Shown piece after piece: positions 12,276 through 24,097 of a stretch of DNA of 64,000 nucleotides. The DNA is from Caprella mutica. Taxonomy: Eukaryota; Arthropoda; Malacostraca; Amphipoda; Caprellidae. Location: contig CANNZV010000265.1 of NCBI GenBank assembly GCA_947561585.1, forward strand, positions 1-64,000, written 5' to 3'. Positions within the stretch are counted from its first letter, which is position 1, and each line of letters starts with the position of its first letter. Below the pieces are notes generated by a model, which saw only the letters and a list, made by a program, of their open reading frames with translations, had not been told where the DNA came from and did no database searches. A program made the position numbers and the translations under genes.

Positions 12276-13235
12276 AACTTGGTGGGACGATTGGTCAATA
12301 TAACGGAACTATTTTTATAGATTTTGGGAGCAATCGGTCAAAGATCAAGGTCAAGGCCATTTATAACTCAATAACTCAAAAAAGTATTCAACTAAATTGT
12401 CCGAAATTTGATGGAATAAATGGACAATGTCCAGGAACCATATGGTAGAATTTTGGGAGCGATCCGGTCAAAGGTCAAGGTCAAGGTTATTTATAACTCA
12501 AAAAGTATTGTACCATTTTGCATGAAACTTGGTGGGACGATTTGTTATTATTCAGTTAGCATTTTCTTAAATTTCAGGAGAGAACGGGTCAAGCTGAGGC
12601 GAAGGTATGCGCTCTACCAAGTGCACATAATCTTGTTACCTTCGCAGAATGCGGGAAGGTCATATTTTAGCCATCGTTCATTCATTTATTTATCATCTTG
12701 TTATTCGCTTAACTGGAAAATTATTCAATCAAATTACCTGAAATTTGGTGAAGCGATTGGTTCATGTACAGTGACCTGCTGGTATAATTTTGAGAGTGTC
12801 CCGGTCAAAGGTCAAGGTCAAAGTCATTTATAACTCAAAAGTATTGAACAATATTGCATGAAACTTGGTGGGACGATTGGTCAATATACAGATACCATTT
12901 TGTTAGATTTTTGGAGCATTCGGGTCAAAGGTCAAAGATCAAGGTCAATGCCATTTGTAACTCAATAAATCAATCGAAAAGTGTTCAACCAAATTGTCTG
13001 AAATTTGATGGTACGATTGGTCAATCTCCAGCTAGCATCTGGTAGAATTTTGAGAGAGATCCGCCTCCAAAATTGGGTCAAAGGTCAAGGTCAAGGTAAT
13101 TTATAATTATTGCATGAAACTTGGTGGGACGATTGTACATTATCCAGTTAGCAGTTTATTAGATTTTGAGAGGAAACTGGTCAAAGCGGCGGCGAAGGTA
13201 TGCGCTGTACAGAGTGCACGTAATCTAGTTTATTA
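12262..13235. repeat. Mollusc-type dispersed repeat, about 4 partial copies
   Basis: The block GAAACTTGGTGGGACGATT recurs near 12275, 12525, 12858 and 13118. Each is followed at some distance by a GGTCAAAGGTCAAGGTCAAG block and TTATAACTCAAAA. Two copies end in GCGAAGGTATGCGCTCTACC or GCGAAGGTATGCGCTGTACA. From memory this vocabulary is common in mollusc genomes, and it is my main taxonomic clue. Open plus-strand frames inside (12420-12833, 12854-13045) fall wholly within the repeat and are not supported as genes. Confidence 0.8.
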
Positions 13236-13386
13236 TGTATTTGTACTAATGAATTATATGCACTAATAATATGGCAACCCTTTCCTAATTCCCAATGGAA
13301 TCCATTGCTCAATATATTCCACCTTAGATATTCCAATTCCATTCCAATCAAACCTATGCACTGTCACTGACTAAATAATCTATTAA

Positions 13387-13892
13387 AGGGATATTCCAAA
13401 TAGGAATATTCCAAATAGGAATATTCCAAATAGGAATATTCCAAATAGGAATATTTCAAATAGGAATATTCCAAATAGGAACATTCCAAATAGGAATATT
13501 CCAAATAGGAATATTCCAAATAGGAATATTCCAAATAAGGATATTCCTAATAGGGATATTCCTAATAGGAATATTCCTAATAGGGATATTCCAAATAGGA
13601 ATATTCCAAATAGGAATATTCCTAATAGGGATATTCCAAATAGGAATATTCCAAATAGGAATATTCCTAATAGGGATATTCCAAATAGGAATATTCCAAA
13701 TAGGAATATTCTTAATAGGGATATTCCAAATAGGAATATTCCAAATATGAATATTCCAAATAGAAATATTCCAAATAGGGATATTCCAAATAGGAATATT
13801 CCAAATAGAAATATTCCAAATAGGAATATTCCAAATAGGAATATTCCAAATAGGAATATTTCAAATAGGAATATTCTAAATAGGAATATCCC
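13387..13892. repeat. 15-bp minisatellite, about 34 copies
   Basis: The monomer is ATTCCAAATAGGAAT, with variants CCTAATAGGGAT and others. The unit is nearly palindromic (ATTCC...GGAAT), so the strands look alike and the array could extrude small hairpins. Fifteen is a multiple of three, which explains the open frames on both strands. Confidence 0.95.
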
Positions 13893-14935
13893 AATGTGGA
13901 TGGATCTTCATTATACATATTCATGTTAGCTTGGTGGAAAAGAACATATATATATTTACAATTATAAAATCATTATCAAATTTTCATTTTCTATTATTTT
14001 TATCAGTGTTAATTTCATAAAAAAATGTTCTCAATATTATAAAGTAAAAAATATTACAAAAATCCTATCATTTTCAATTTTTTTCATTTTCTCGTACTAA
14101 TTAAACAATACTTACACAAAGTAATGAGGTAAATGTGAACTTAAACTTCGACTTTCCCTTCTGTTATTCAATTAAATATTGGAAATTAAATTTAAAAAAC
14201 GTGGTAATTATCATAGTTACCGATTGCTCAGGTGTATTTTAGCAATTTTACGGAAATTTTATTTGTGGTGTTTCCTGAAGATTTTGAAGATTTTAACTTT
14301 TATTTCATTTAGGGTCTTAATTATCGGTCAGTTCATTATTTTCGGACACGTAAGAAAAAAACTATACAATGAATTATCATTTAACTTATATTTCTCTTAG
14401 TATCCATGTTACCTGCAGGTATCATGGACAATCAGTGTTACATTACATTGGAAATGACCCTACAGTGTTACATTACATAGCTACATTACATAGGAAGAGT
14501 TACATTATATAGGAAGAGATACATTACATAGCTACATTTCAAACATACCCCTTTCTAGAAATTTGCAGTGAAAATATATATGCGTTCAGTAGAGTCATCG
14601 CAGTCTATGTTTTATTCAGACAGTGTAAGTTAAAAGTAAGAGTTTATGCAAGACGTGTTCTGGTAGTGCGAATTGCATCATATAAGTTGTGGAGCCAATT
14701 TAAAGTGCCTAGAAGTATTGGGATGCAGTTTCAAGACGCTACTTTCATCAGTGAATATTTGCAATCTTTCTTTTTCTGAATTGAGAAAACGATTACAGAG
14801 CTGTTTGTAATATTTCAGAAATTGGCAATGTAGAAAATAATTTAGGTGTTTGCTTCTATACCAAAAGCCATTCCACTGATTCAAGGAACGCGAAGAAACT
14901 GGAACAAAAGAAATTTGTTTCATGAACAAAATCAA
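13893..14935. other. Non-coding stretch with a dispersed repeat copy
   Basis: The segment 14348-14435 is a diverged copy of about 9985-10090. A short TACATTACATAG reiteration lies at 14440-14535. The 85-codon minus-strand frame at 14678-14935 shows no recognisable domain. Confidence 0.45.
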
Positions 14936-15285
14936 CTACCTCCAGTCAGTGAAAATGCTCATGGATGTAGAAAAGCTACTCCATTAACAAAATCACCTAC
15001 TTTCAGTCAGTGACAGTGTTCATGGATGTAGAAAAGCTACTACATGAACAAAATCAACTACCTCCAGTCAGTGAAAATGCTCATGGATGTAGAAAAGCTA
15101 TTTCATGAACAAAATCAACCGCCTACCTCCAGTCAAGCTTATGGATGTAGAAAAGCTACTCCATGAACAAAATCACCTACTTAAAGTGACAGTGCTCATG
15201 GATGTAGAAAAGCTTCTCCATGAACAAAATCACCTACTTACAGTGAGTGATAGTGCTCATGGATGTAGAAAAGCTATTCCATGAG
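14936..15285. repeat. About 61-bp minisatellite, 6 copies
   Basis: CATGGATGTAGAAAAGCTAC recurs near 14960, 15021, 15082, 15140, 15197 and 15258, preceded by an AACAAAATCACCTAC and CAGTCAGTGA part. Copy length varies from 57 to 61 bp. Confidence 0.9.
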
Positions 15286-16289
15286 CCAAAGGTTTAAGCA
15301 ATAAAATAACTGTAGCAATTTCTACATCAAAGCTATTCATTTTTATCTAATGTATTCTTTATTTACTTAGTAATGCAATGAATTCATAAAGTGGTTCGAT
15401 ATAAATTTCAAACCCGTCAGTCGGATCTAATGAATACCATCAAAGAAATGTATAACTAAATACATTCTAAACTTTACGCATTAACGAGAAAATTGCATAA
15501 TTTGAAGAGTCACGCTAAATAGAAAAGATCAAAAGGAATAGATTAATTTATTAGATTATTCTAATTCTGATGTATTTATTTATATATTCTTTTGCTATAA
15601 GAAAACATGTGGTTTATTCTATTCAAGATATATTATGTTAGTGTGGTTCGAATTGTTATGGATTAGGAATTTAAATTATTTTAATATTTAATCTAATTAT
15701 TTACTGAATCATAAGGATTTTGAATTGTAGAATTAATGTAGTCAACTTTAAATTAAATAATATTGTATTGATAGTTTTAAGCATTGTTGAAAAATATAGA
15801 GTATATAGAAAAATCAAAATACATTTTATCATCAAACCCAATATTAAATAAAATAAATAAATATTTAATAAATATTAAATAGTTTAAATATTACAGTTAT
15901 ATAATAATTTCGTATAGTATTGCAAAGAAAAAATTCAATTAACATAACCAATTAAGGATTAGATTTAAATGCTTATAGATATACTATTATGCATATACAA
16001 TAAATACAATTCAACCAAATTAGTTATTATTCTCAAAAATCGCCATTATTTTTTTAATTATAAATATTAGTGTGACCCGAGTCAATGATACTGCAATAAA
16101 CTATTTGTTTTGTCTTTTATTATGTGTTTTTTAATAAGTGTTTCACACATGGAGAGACAAACGCGGTTTTTATTGTAGTATAGACTATAGATTAATAAAG
16201 AGGAGGGCAAAGTAATATGAAATATATTTACATTTTAATTATATGGTGATATTACACTACTATTAATTGTTAAAGATTCTGTTGAATTT
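15286..16289. other. AT-rich non-coding stretch
   Basis: No gene or repeat structure seen. Confidence 0.5.
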
Positions 16290-16865
16290 ATATGACTCTG
16301 TCTCATATGACTCTGTCTCATATGACTCTGTCTCATATTACTCTGTCTCATATTACTCTGTCTCATCTCTCATATGACTCTGTCTCATCTCTCATATGAC
16401 TCTCTCTCTCATCTCTCATATGACTCTGTCTCTCATCTCTCATATGACTCTGTCTCATCTCTCATATGACTCTCTCTCTCTCATCTCTCATATGACTCTG
16501 TCTCTCATCTCTCATATGACTCTGTCTCATCTCTCATATGACTCTCTCTCTCATCTCTCATATGACTCTGTCTCTCATCTCTCATATGATTCTGTCTCAT
16601 ATCTCATATGACTCTGTCTCATCTCTCATATTATGACTCTCTCTCTCTCATCCCTTATATGACTCTGTCTCATCTCTCATATGACTCTCTCTCTCATCTC
16701 TCATTATGACTCTGTCTCTCATCTATCATATGACTCTGTCTCATCTCTCATATGACTCTGTCTCATCTCACATGTGACTCAGTCTCTTCTCTCATATGAC
16801 TCTGTCTCATCTCTCATGTGACTCTGTCTCTGTCTCATATTACTCTCTCTCATCTCTCATATGAC
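16290..16865. repeat. CT-rich minisatellite (CATATGACTCTGTCTCATCT)
   Basis: Irregular copies of CATATGACTCTGTCTCATCT with internal (TC)n expansions. Unit length varies between about 17 and 31 bp. One strand is strongly pyrimidine-rich, which could favour triplex or slippage. Confidence 0.9.
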
Positions 16866-17165
16866 TCAGATCTCCCAATTGTTCGAAGTCATTCAATCTA
16901 CAAACAATCAACAATCTCTTGATGAGTTGGATGTCAGACGAACAAAATCCCAATCAATCTCAATACAGGACTTTAAGAAAAACAATGAAATGAAGAATTT
17001 GTCTCTGTTAAGGTCTCTTTTGATGGTACACTGTAGATCATCTCAAATTGGACAACATTGCTTATACGGGAAACTGTACAACGAATGTAATCCATTGATG
17101 TGTATCCTGTGAAAAGAAATTGAAGAGAACAATTTAATAATAGTTGGGGCTGAGGATTTATGACT
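16866..17165. other. Spacer
   Basis: Overlapping short open frames on both strands (16861-17112 plus, 16973-17215 minus) show no recognisable motif. Confidence 0.4.
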
Positions 17166-17331
17166 AAAGTTGTGATCCTATATGTTTTTAAAATATCAGA
17201 TCGTATGAATATCATAGACGATATGAAATGGGTTCAAATACTATGTACCGCTGGTGTAGAACCATTCAATACTGTTTAATTCTCACAGTCTATAATATTT
17301 TAGAATTTAAAAACATATTGTCACAACCATA
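17166..17331. mobile_element. MITE, GTTGTGAC family (copy 1)
   Basis: It begins AAGTTGTGATCCTATATG and ends ACATATTGTCACAACC, i.e. inverted termini. The internal sequence (GAACCATTCAATACT and flanks) matches the copies at 48613-48792 and 56892-57062. About 165 bp, no coding capacity. Confidence 0.8.
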
Positions 17332-18065
17332 ACTGTACCGCACAGTTACCAGACTGTTATATAATACCTTTGATCTCTTCAAACTATTTTAATTTAATAT
17401 TAGATTACTATCATGTTTAGCGGTAATATCAGAATCATTTTTGTGGCTAATTACGTTTCATTCCCACAGGATTCTCCCTCCTCCCTTTATTCAATTTTGT
17501 TCCTGGAGTCTGGGAATAAAATCCCGGATAGCAATTTGCTCCACCCCTTCCAGGGAAAGCTAATTAGAACTTATTGTAAAAAAAGACTCGGGATATTGTA
17601 CCTCCTGAGCAAATTGAACGGGGTATCATTATCAGGATATATATACCTAAATGTGAATTGGTAATATCGAACTTATATTTTCAGCAGGGAATTATGGATT
17701 AATGAATCAGAGATAATTAATGTATGAATTTATCCTGGTAATAATCCGTGATGAATTATTTCATTGGAAATGCTTAGATAGTTTATTTGAAGAAGGGAAA
17801 TTATCTAAAGTGAATTTTCCATTTGGAAAATTGATAATCTATTGCGCGGATATTGATCATATCAATTCATCGAAAAAAAATATATAATTTCGGGAAATTA
17901 TATTTTGTCGGACATGTTTGATGAAAGACTATAAGTATAAATATTATAGATTAACCAAAAATTATGATTTGATTTTCGTTTAGAATCATTTATTGTTGTT
18001 GATGGATTATCATTAAGTATAATCGTCGCTAAGAAGCCCTCTTACCACACTACATTCTTCTTTGA
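17332..18065. other. Non-coding stretch
   Basis: An 83-codon plus-strand frame (17413-17664) is slightly less AT-rich than its surroundings but has no motif I recognise. Otherwise nothing is seen. Confidence 0.4.
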
Positions 18066-19400
18066 GTTCTAGGGAAATTCCACTGAGGAAAGTTCCACTG
18101 CAGAAATCTCCACTGAGGAAGATTCCACTACAGAAAGTTCCACTGAGGAAGATTCCACTACAGAAAGTTCCACTGAGGAAAGTTCCACTGACGAAAGTTC
18201 CACTGAGGAAAATTCCACTGAGGAAAGTTCCACTGTGGAGAATTCCACTGAGAAGATTCCACTCAGGAAAGTTCCACTGAGGAAAATTCCACGGAGGAAG
18301 ATTCCATTGCGGAAAGTTCCACTGGGAAAATTCCAGTGAGAAAAATTCCACTGAGTAAAAATAAAGTATATAAATTGTATTGCTTATTTTCTTAAACAAT
18401 ACCTAAGAAATTATCATTTTCATATTTCCTAAGCTTTTGTGATATTTATTACACTGTTTCTTGTTAAGTTGTTTAATAAAATGTAAGTGAAAATCTTTAT
18501 ATAAATTTTTTTAATGTATATTTTCTTTGTGCAGCAATTAAGGAAAATTAATTGTTAAGCTATTTCTACTTGAGATTAAGATAATTCTACTTAGAAAAAA
18601 CTATTAAATAAATTCTATCCAGCCTGAATTGTTATGAAACACTGATTATAGTTACGTTAATTTTCATATTGAATGCAAGTTTGAGTTTTAAATTGGGGCA
18701 AATATAGTATGGGTTATAAAAGACTATAGTTCGTAACAAAAAGAAAACGAGCACAAAGAATACAATCAATTTACACATTAATGATGTAGACAAATTTTTC
18801 AATTTAAACATGTTAAATTTAGTGGCCACAATAAATATTGATATATTGATATAAGGTATGCGATATATCTTGTAGGAATGTTAATCCGTTTTTGTCTTGA
18901 TACCCAAGCAGAATGCAGGGAATTAAACTTTAAACCCGTTCATTTACACTATCAAAAACACATAAATGAAATAATTTAGGAATAGAAGTAGCATAAAAAT
19001 TCTTCACACAAATATAGTTCAAATTTTCATTGCCTAATTGGATAAAGATATTATCCTACACTCTTCTAGTATACCATTGAACAGAGATAAATAATTATTT
19101 GAATGAATTAAATGTTTCCTAGCTATCAACTTACTGGAACAGTATCACCTGCTCAGCTAAAATAATTTACAAAATATATTTTGGACTGCCATTTGAACGG
19201 AATGGTATTGTTTTAGAAAATAATGAATACACCTAGGAAAAAGTTCCTGGTTGATTTTTAGATATTGGAATTTATTTAGTGGAATTTTCATAGCGGAAAT
19301 TTCCCAGTGGAGCTTTCCGCAGTAGAATCTTCCTCAGTGAAATTTTCCTCAGTGGAACTTTCCACAGTGGAACTTTCCACAGTGGAACTTCTCGATGGAA
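18066..19400. mobile_element. Foldback-like element with tandem 15-bp inverted arms
   Basis: The left arm (about 18075-18350) is a tandem array of a 15-bp unit TTCCACTGAGGAAAG. The right arm (about 19270-19400) is the same unit in opposite orientation (CTTTCCTCAGTGGAA). Arm edges also pair: CCACTGGGAAAATTCC on the left matches the reverse complement of the right inner edge. About 920 bp of AT-rich DNA without a credible gene lies between. Tandem short repeats forming the inverted arms are the hallmark of foldback elements. A solo block of the same unit lies at 27467-27523. Confidence 0.65.
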
Positions 19401-20092
19401 AATTCCGGGAAATGGTCAGGAAAGGTCAAATCATGATCGAGACATTTGCCTGACAATTTCTGAAACTCACAGGATTCAACCTAACATGACCCTGGAAACT
19501 GACAAGCTATTGGTGGCAGTACCAAACTAATTTGCTTGACAGTTTCTGTAAATTTACAGCCTATGTCAAGTTTAAATTTGAATTTTCAACTTAGGCAAAT
19601 ATTTGCATCAAATCTGACAGCCTGACTAGTGCCACTAATGTTTTCCAGAGTATAGCCTACAAATTCAAAATAATTCCTAATCAAATTTTATGAAACTAAT
19701 TAGACCATAGAGTCTCTGTTCATTAGATTTACTAAATGAGGTAGATGATGAGCTTTGGTGAAAATTTAGTTCAATTTTATCATAAGTTTTTTTAAATACT
19801 AGTGTAAATAGTCAATACACAATAGAATGTTGCATACTCTAATGATAGAAATCCTCAACTGATTTATAAATTTTCAATGTAACTTTGTATGAAATCTGAG
19901 GAGTTAGAACAGTTAGAGAAATCTTGAAACTCTTAGGAAGTATATCATAATGAATGAGAAGACCTTGACATTTTTAGTATAATATTTTAAACTAAACTCC
20001 TAACAGTAGATCCTTTTGTATTCGGTAAGGAACGTGTTCATTAATTAATTTTGTTTTTTGGATGCACAGAAAAATAAGAGAAAGTGAATCAA
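19401..20092. other. 3' flank of the integrase gene with TGACA motifs
   Basis: Contains CCTGACAATTTCTG (19449), CTTGACAGTTTCTG (about 19535) and a 14-bp palindrome CTGTAAATTTACAG (19546-19559). Inverted relatives of TGACAGTTT occur at 27363-27400, outside the other gene. No coding capacity. Confidence 0.4.
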
Positions 20093-20098
20093 TTTATT
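20093..20098 (-). promoter_or_regulatory. Poly(A) signal of the integrase gene
   Basis: TTTATT on the plus strand reads AATAAA on the minus strand, about 92 bp past the stop codon at 20190. That is a plausible 3' end for this gene. Confidence 0.55.
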
Positions 20099-20189
20099 AA
20101 ACTATAACATGTATTAGCTAGATAGCATACAACAAAATTACTAGAAACTGATAATTCATATAATGGAAATTTTTAATGAGTTTTACAGA

Positions 20190-23100
20190 TTATAGATATT
20201 TTTCTACAACCCTTCTTATTTTCTTGACAGAAAACTGTTTCCTGGCACTTGTGGGTAAGTTTTCAGAAACGTACTTGACAGAAATTAATCCTTTCGCACT
20301 GTACAGCTTGTCAGTAGTTCCCGTCTCTTGACATGATTTAACTACACCTTCGACGTATCTTTCAAGCTCCTCTTCTGCCTCTTTATTGCCCGACTTCAGT
20401 TTTTTGGTCCGCAAATTCTTTATCGTTATGTCAGGTTCATAGGAACTGTCGCTACTTTCTTCGAAGGTTACTTTCCTTTTGACAGATTCGCGCTCCGTGG
20501 AGAGGATTGATGAAGAGACTTGTGAATCTGTCTTTGAAAGAGTGAAGCTCATGATGGGAGTCGATGATGATGAGGGGCCTGGTAGAGAAGGAGTGCCATG
20601 CGAGGATCTTTCGACTGAAGATCTCGACATTTCAAGAGAGAGACATGCATTTGTTGATGAGATTAAACTCCGATGATTATAGTATCTCTCGCTAGTGGAT
20701 GTGTTGTGACCCATTGCGTGCGCTGTAGCATCCTTTTCTCCTTCTGTTAACTCTAAAGTCCTGCTATTTGTAACCTTTGATTTTCTTATCAGTCGTGATG
20801 TTAGCTTCGTTCCATTTTTTGTTTTGTATTTAGTTAAAATTTTCCAGATCCCACTCAGTGACATCTGTCTACCTCCCTCCCCAGAAGATGGAAACACGCA
20901 TTCCAATTTGTCGTTTGTGCATATTTTCGATCGGAGCTCATGAATGAATACTTTCAATACCTCAAACTCATCCTCTCTAAAGGTAACGGCAGCCTTCTTG
21001 CCACTTTTCATGCCTTTCTGTTCAAGGACCTGAAGTAAAAGAAAATACGATTAACAATATATCTAATAAATATTAAAATTACTATTCACATGTTACACCT
21101 CTTACCTGAACGACAAAGTAAGTCTCGCCAGTCTGTAGAACAGTTTTTTTAGCCTCCGACACTTCTTTCAATGACATGGTGGTAATTTCCATACTACGCC
21201 TCCCTAAGTTAATCGTGGCAATTGCTATTAGATCGTTCCTCACTGTGATAGCGTCTGCACATGAATATCTAGATCTATTGAGAGTGGACACTGTTAAAAT
21301 CTTCAGCAATTTATTTCGTACCGCAGAAGATATATCTATTAATTCTGCTTTACTGATCAGTTTTTTTTCTGTTTCTTCTCTTCTCTCCAGAATCTCCATA
21401 CCAGTTCGTTTTGAGAGAGAAACTATTACATTATCAACTTCGTGAGATGCTTCATCAAATAGAACGCTCTTTGATAATTTGTCAGGGAGACCTTCATCAG
21501 TAGATTTCTCAGGACTGTCACAGTCCAGCAAAAGGAACCTTAGAAAATTTGAAAACATTTTTAGGTATTTTATTTTGCTACTGGATTTCATTCCTTCAGA
21601 ATTTTTGAACAATTGGACCATTTTACGAATATTCTTAGTGTTCGAAAGATCCGAGAAAGAAAGACTGCCATTAGCTTCTTCATACTTTAAAACAATATCA
21701 ATCGCCATACTTGCACATCTTTTTGGATTGAAATTGTCTCTAAGTTTCAAGTATGATTCAAAAGAATCCTTCCAGACTTTCGTATTCTCAGAATACGTTC
21801 TCGTGTCCCTATACCGATACTTTTTGAAGTCCTGAGTAGTTTTTTGCAGTTTCTTGCATAATTTAGTCCTCTCTGTTTGGCTAGTAGCTTCTTGAATCTT
21901 CATTTTTAGCTTCTCCATTTCTTGTCTGCCTTTTTTTAGCTCTAGCAAAACTGAACGTTCCTCTTCTATTTTCTCGCCGTATTTATCTTGAGCAGCACTC
22001 AGTTCGCTGCCACTAAGCTCAACCACACCCTTACCGTCACTTTTAGTATATACCTTTGGAATTACCTCACTTTGTTTGAGAGAAGATACATATATTTCAC
22101 TTCCGGTTGCAAGTTTATGTTTAGTTTGCAGGTGTTGAGAAATGTTGGTTGCAAGAAACTTGCATAGATTACACTTAACATAATTATGCTTCTTGCTAGC
22201 GTGCTCCAAAGGTCTGTGCTTCTTTGTTTTTGTTAAATTAGGTTTTTCAGTCACCGTACATTCTTCACTGGTCAATTTATTTTTTTCCATTCTACGTGCC
22301 ATCACTATGCAAAATTCCACTTTATTTTCATTCAAGTGAGAGTGCTTCAATCTAAGATGGCGCTTCAGTCTATGTGTGCTTACAGCACAACCTTTCATAG
22401 GACAATTTAGTTGAAGCGAGCCATCAGATTGCTGTCGAACAACAGGGTTGAAACTTTTATTGCAGAGAGGGTCATCTTCTACATTCCCGAATGCTCTGTC
22501 CATCATAAATGCAGAACATATATTTGATTTGAAGAATTCAGATGCTTCGTCTAATTTTTGTGCAAAGGTTGTTTGAGCTTCTTTAATTTTCGAAACTGTT
22601 TCGACAATTATTTCTCTCTTGGAACGTCGATATAACAGATTGAATTTTTCATTTTTAAGTGAAGCGATGTTATCTTCGAATGAAAAATGCCCAAGAAGTT
22701 GAGATTTATTAATCGAATTTTGTATGAATTCCAAATTTAGTTCTTGGACCTGGAGAAATAAAGATTAATTTATTAGGGAGTTATACTAGTGAAGTTAAAT
22801 AAATAGTTACTGATTAAGGAGTCCAACAGTCACCAAGATTTATGTGGAATGCAAGTAAAAAGGACTTAGTCTGACTCATAGGAATGTGGTTAAATTTATT
22901 TAAAAAATATTGTTCGGAACTTACAATATCTGAGTAGATCTCCTCGTCTGAGTCCCCATCTACAGCTTCATCTAACTCATCATCCAAAGTACTGCACTCG
23001 TAATCAGATTCGGAATCTGAATCCGTATCCGAATAAGCTAGAAAATATATGAAATATAAATACCATAGAAGCGAAAAAACCACCCATCGAAAATTTAAGA

Positions 23101-24097
23101 ATTTCATATTTAGGGAAAATTCTGAATTATCGACCACATGTTCGACAATACAAGAAAATTTAATTTAATTTAAAACTTTAAATTTGATATTAATTACAGT
23201 AAATACCATATAAATGAAAAAGTATTGATGATTGACAATTAAATTTTATAATATATGGTCGATAATGTAGAATTGATCGATAATTCAGAACTTGCACAAA
23301 TATAAAACTTTCAAACTCTTGACTAATCAATAATCATTTAAATATAGAGTTTGGTAGATTTCAATAATGAAAGAAAAGCTACACAATGATCCTTTAGGCA
23401 TGCGTAACATTTAAATACAAGTCTAAATCAGTGGTTGTCAGACTTTCAACTAGCCGCAATTAAAAGTTACAAAAGTGCTTATTTAAATTACCGAATATGG
23501 TTAAGATTAAAAATAATAGATCTAAATCGAAATATATAACAGTAGCCAATCTGGAACATTATTTGGCAATAGGAAATTATTCGGTGATTGAGTAGTTACC
23601 CTATAGTTTTAAAAAATGCGAAAGAGTTAATACTCGTGAAAACAATACTAAAAAAAAAACACTAATTAGCTATCCAAAAAATAACTTGTATGTTTGCAGT
23701 TCACATCACCGTCAAATACTATGTACTAAATTCTAAACTAGTTGAGTTAGGGTAATGACGCAATTACCGAATGCTTTCAATTACAGAACGAGTCAAAACT
23801 GAATGGCTTCTAAGTTTTTACAGAAGATCTCGCTGGTTGTTACCAATTGTATCAGATCTATTATTCTTCCCATTAGCCATATTAGGTAACGGTTTACGTT
23901 CACTAATTGCGTAATTACCATAGCTTAATTAAATAATGATTTACAAAATTTGTAATAATATAATCAATATCATGATCTATTATGAAATCTAATTCTATTT
24001 ACTCTTTAGTAAATACGAAGTTAACAATCTTGTTGAAAATAAAACTAATTTTATACTTACACGTAGAAATGCCTTCCTCATTCCTATTATATACCAT
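20190..24097 (-). CDS. Crypton-like tyrosine recombinase, 4 exons
   Basis: Predicted site-specific DNA integrase of about 877 residues. Exons: 24097-24061, 23037-22925, 22749-21106, 21029-20190. Every intron has GT/AG ends (donors GTAAGT or GTAAGA, pyrimidine-rich acceptors) and the frame stays open throughout. Order: acidic Ser/Asp/Glu exon (residues 13-50); two C2H2 fingers, C-x4-C-x9-H-x4-H at about 166-186 and C-x2-C-x9-H-x4-H at about 243-261; a charged coiled coil at about 285-365; a helical core-binding region at about 430-460; then the catalytic domain with GRRSMEI (Arg568), RLIR (Arg677, Arg680), HAMGH (His702, His706) and SERYY (Tyr714). The tail is Ser-rich with basic patches (KRK, KKLK) that could direct nuclear import. 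The start is the first in-frame ATG upstream of the acidic exon. The family assignment rests on the motif pattern; a DIRS-type recombinase is less likely because no reverse transcriptase lies nearby. It is divergent from the Rep gene at 25279. Confidence 0.85.

Noticed and set aside
12420..13045. 137- and 63-codon plus-strand frames
   Set aside because: They lie entirely inside a dispersed repeat that is not coding.
14678..14935. 85-codon minus-strand frame containing FTDESS
   Set aside because: A faint resemblance to an RNase H motif, but no other supporting blocks.
17413..17664. 83-codon plus-strand frame
   Set aside because: No recognisable motif or splice context; length is compatible with chance in this window.
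20479..21835. Plus-strand frames opposite the integrase gene
   Set aside because: Shadows of the minus-strand coding exons; no motifs of their own.
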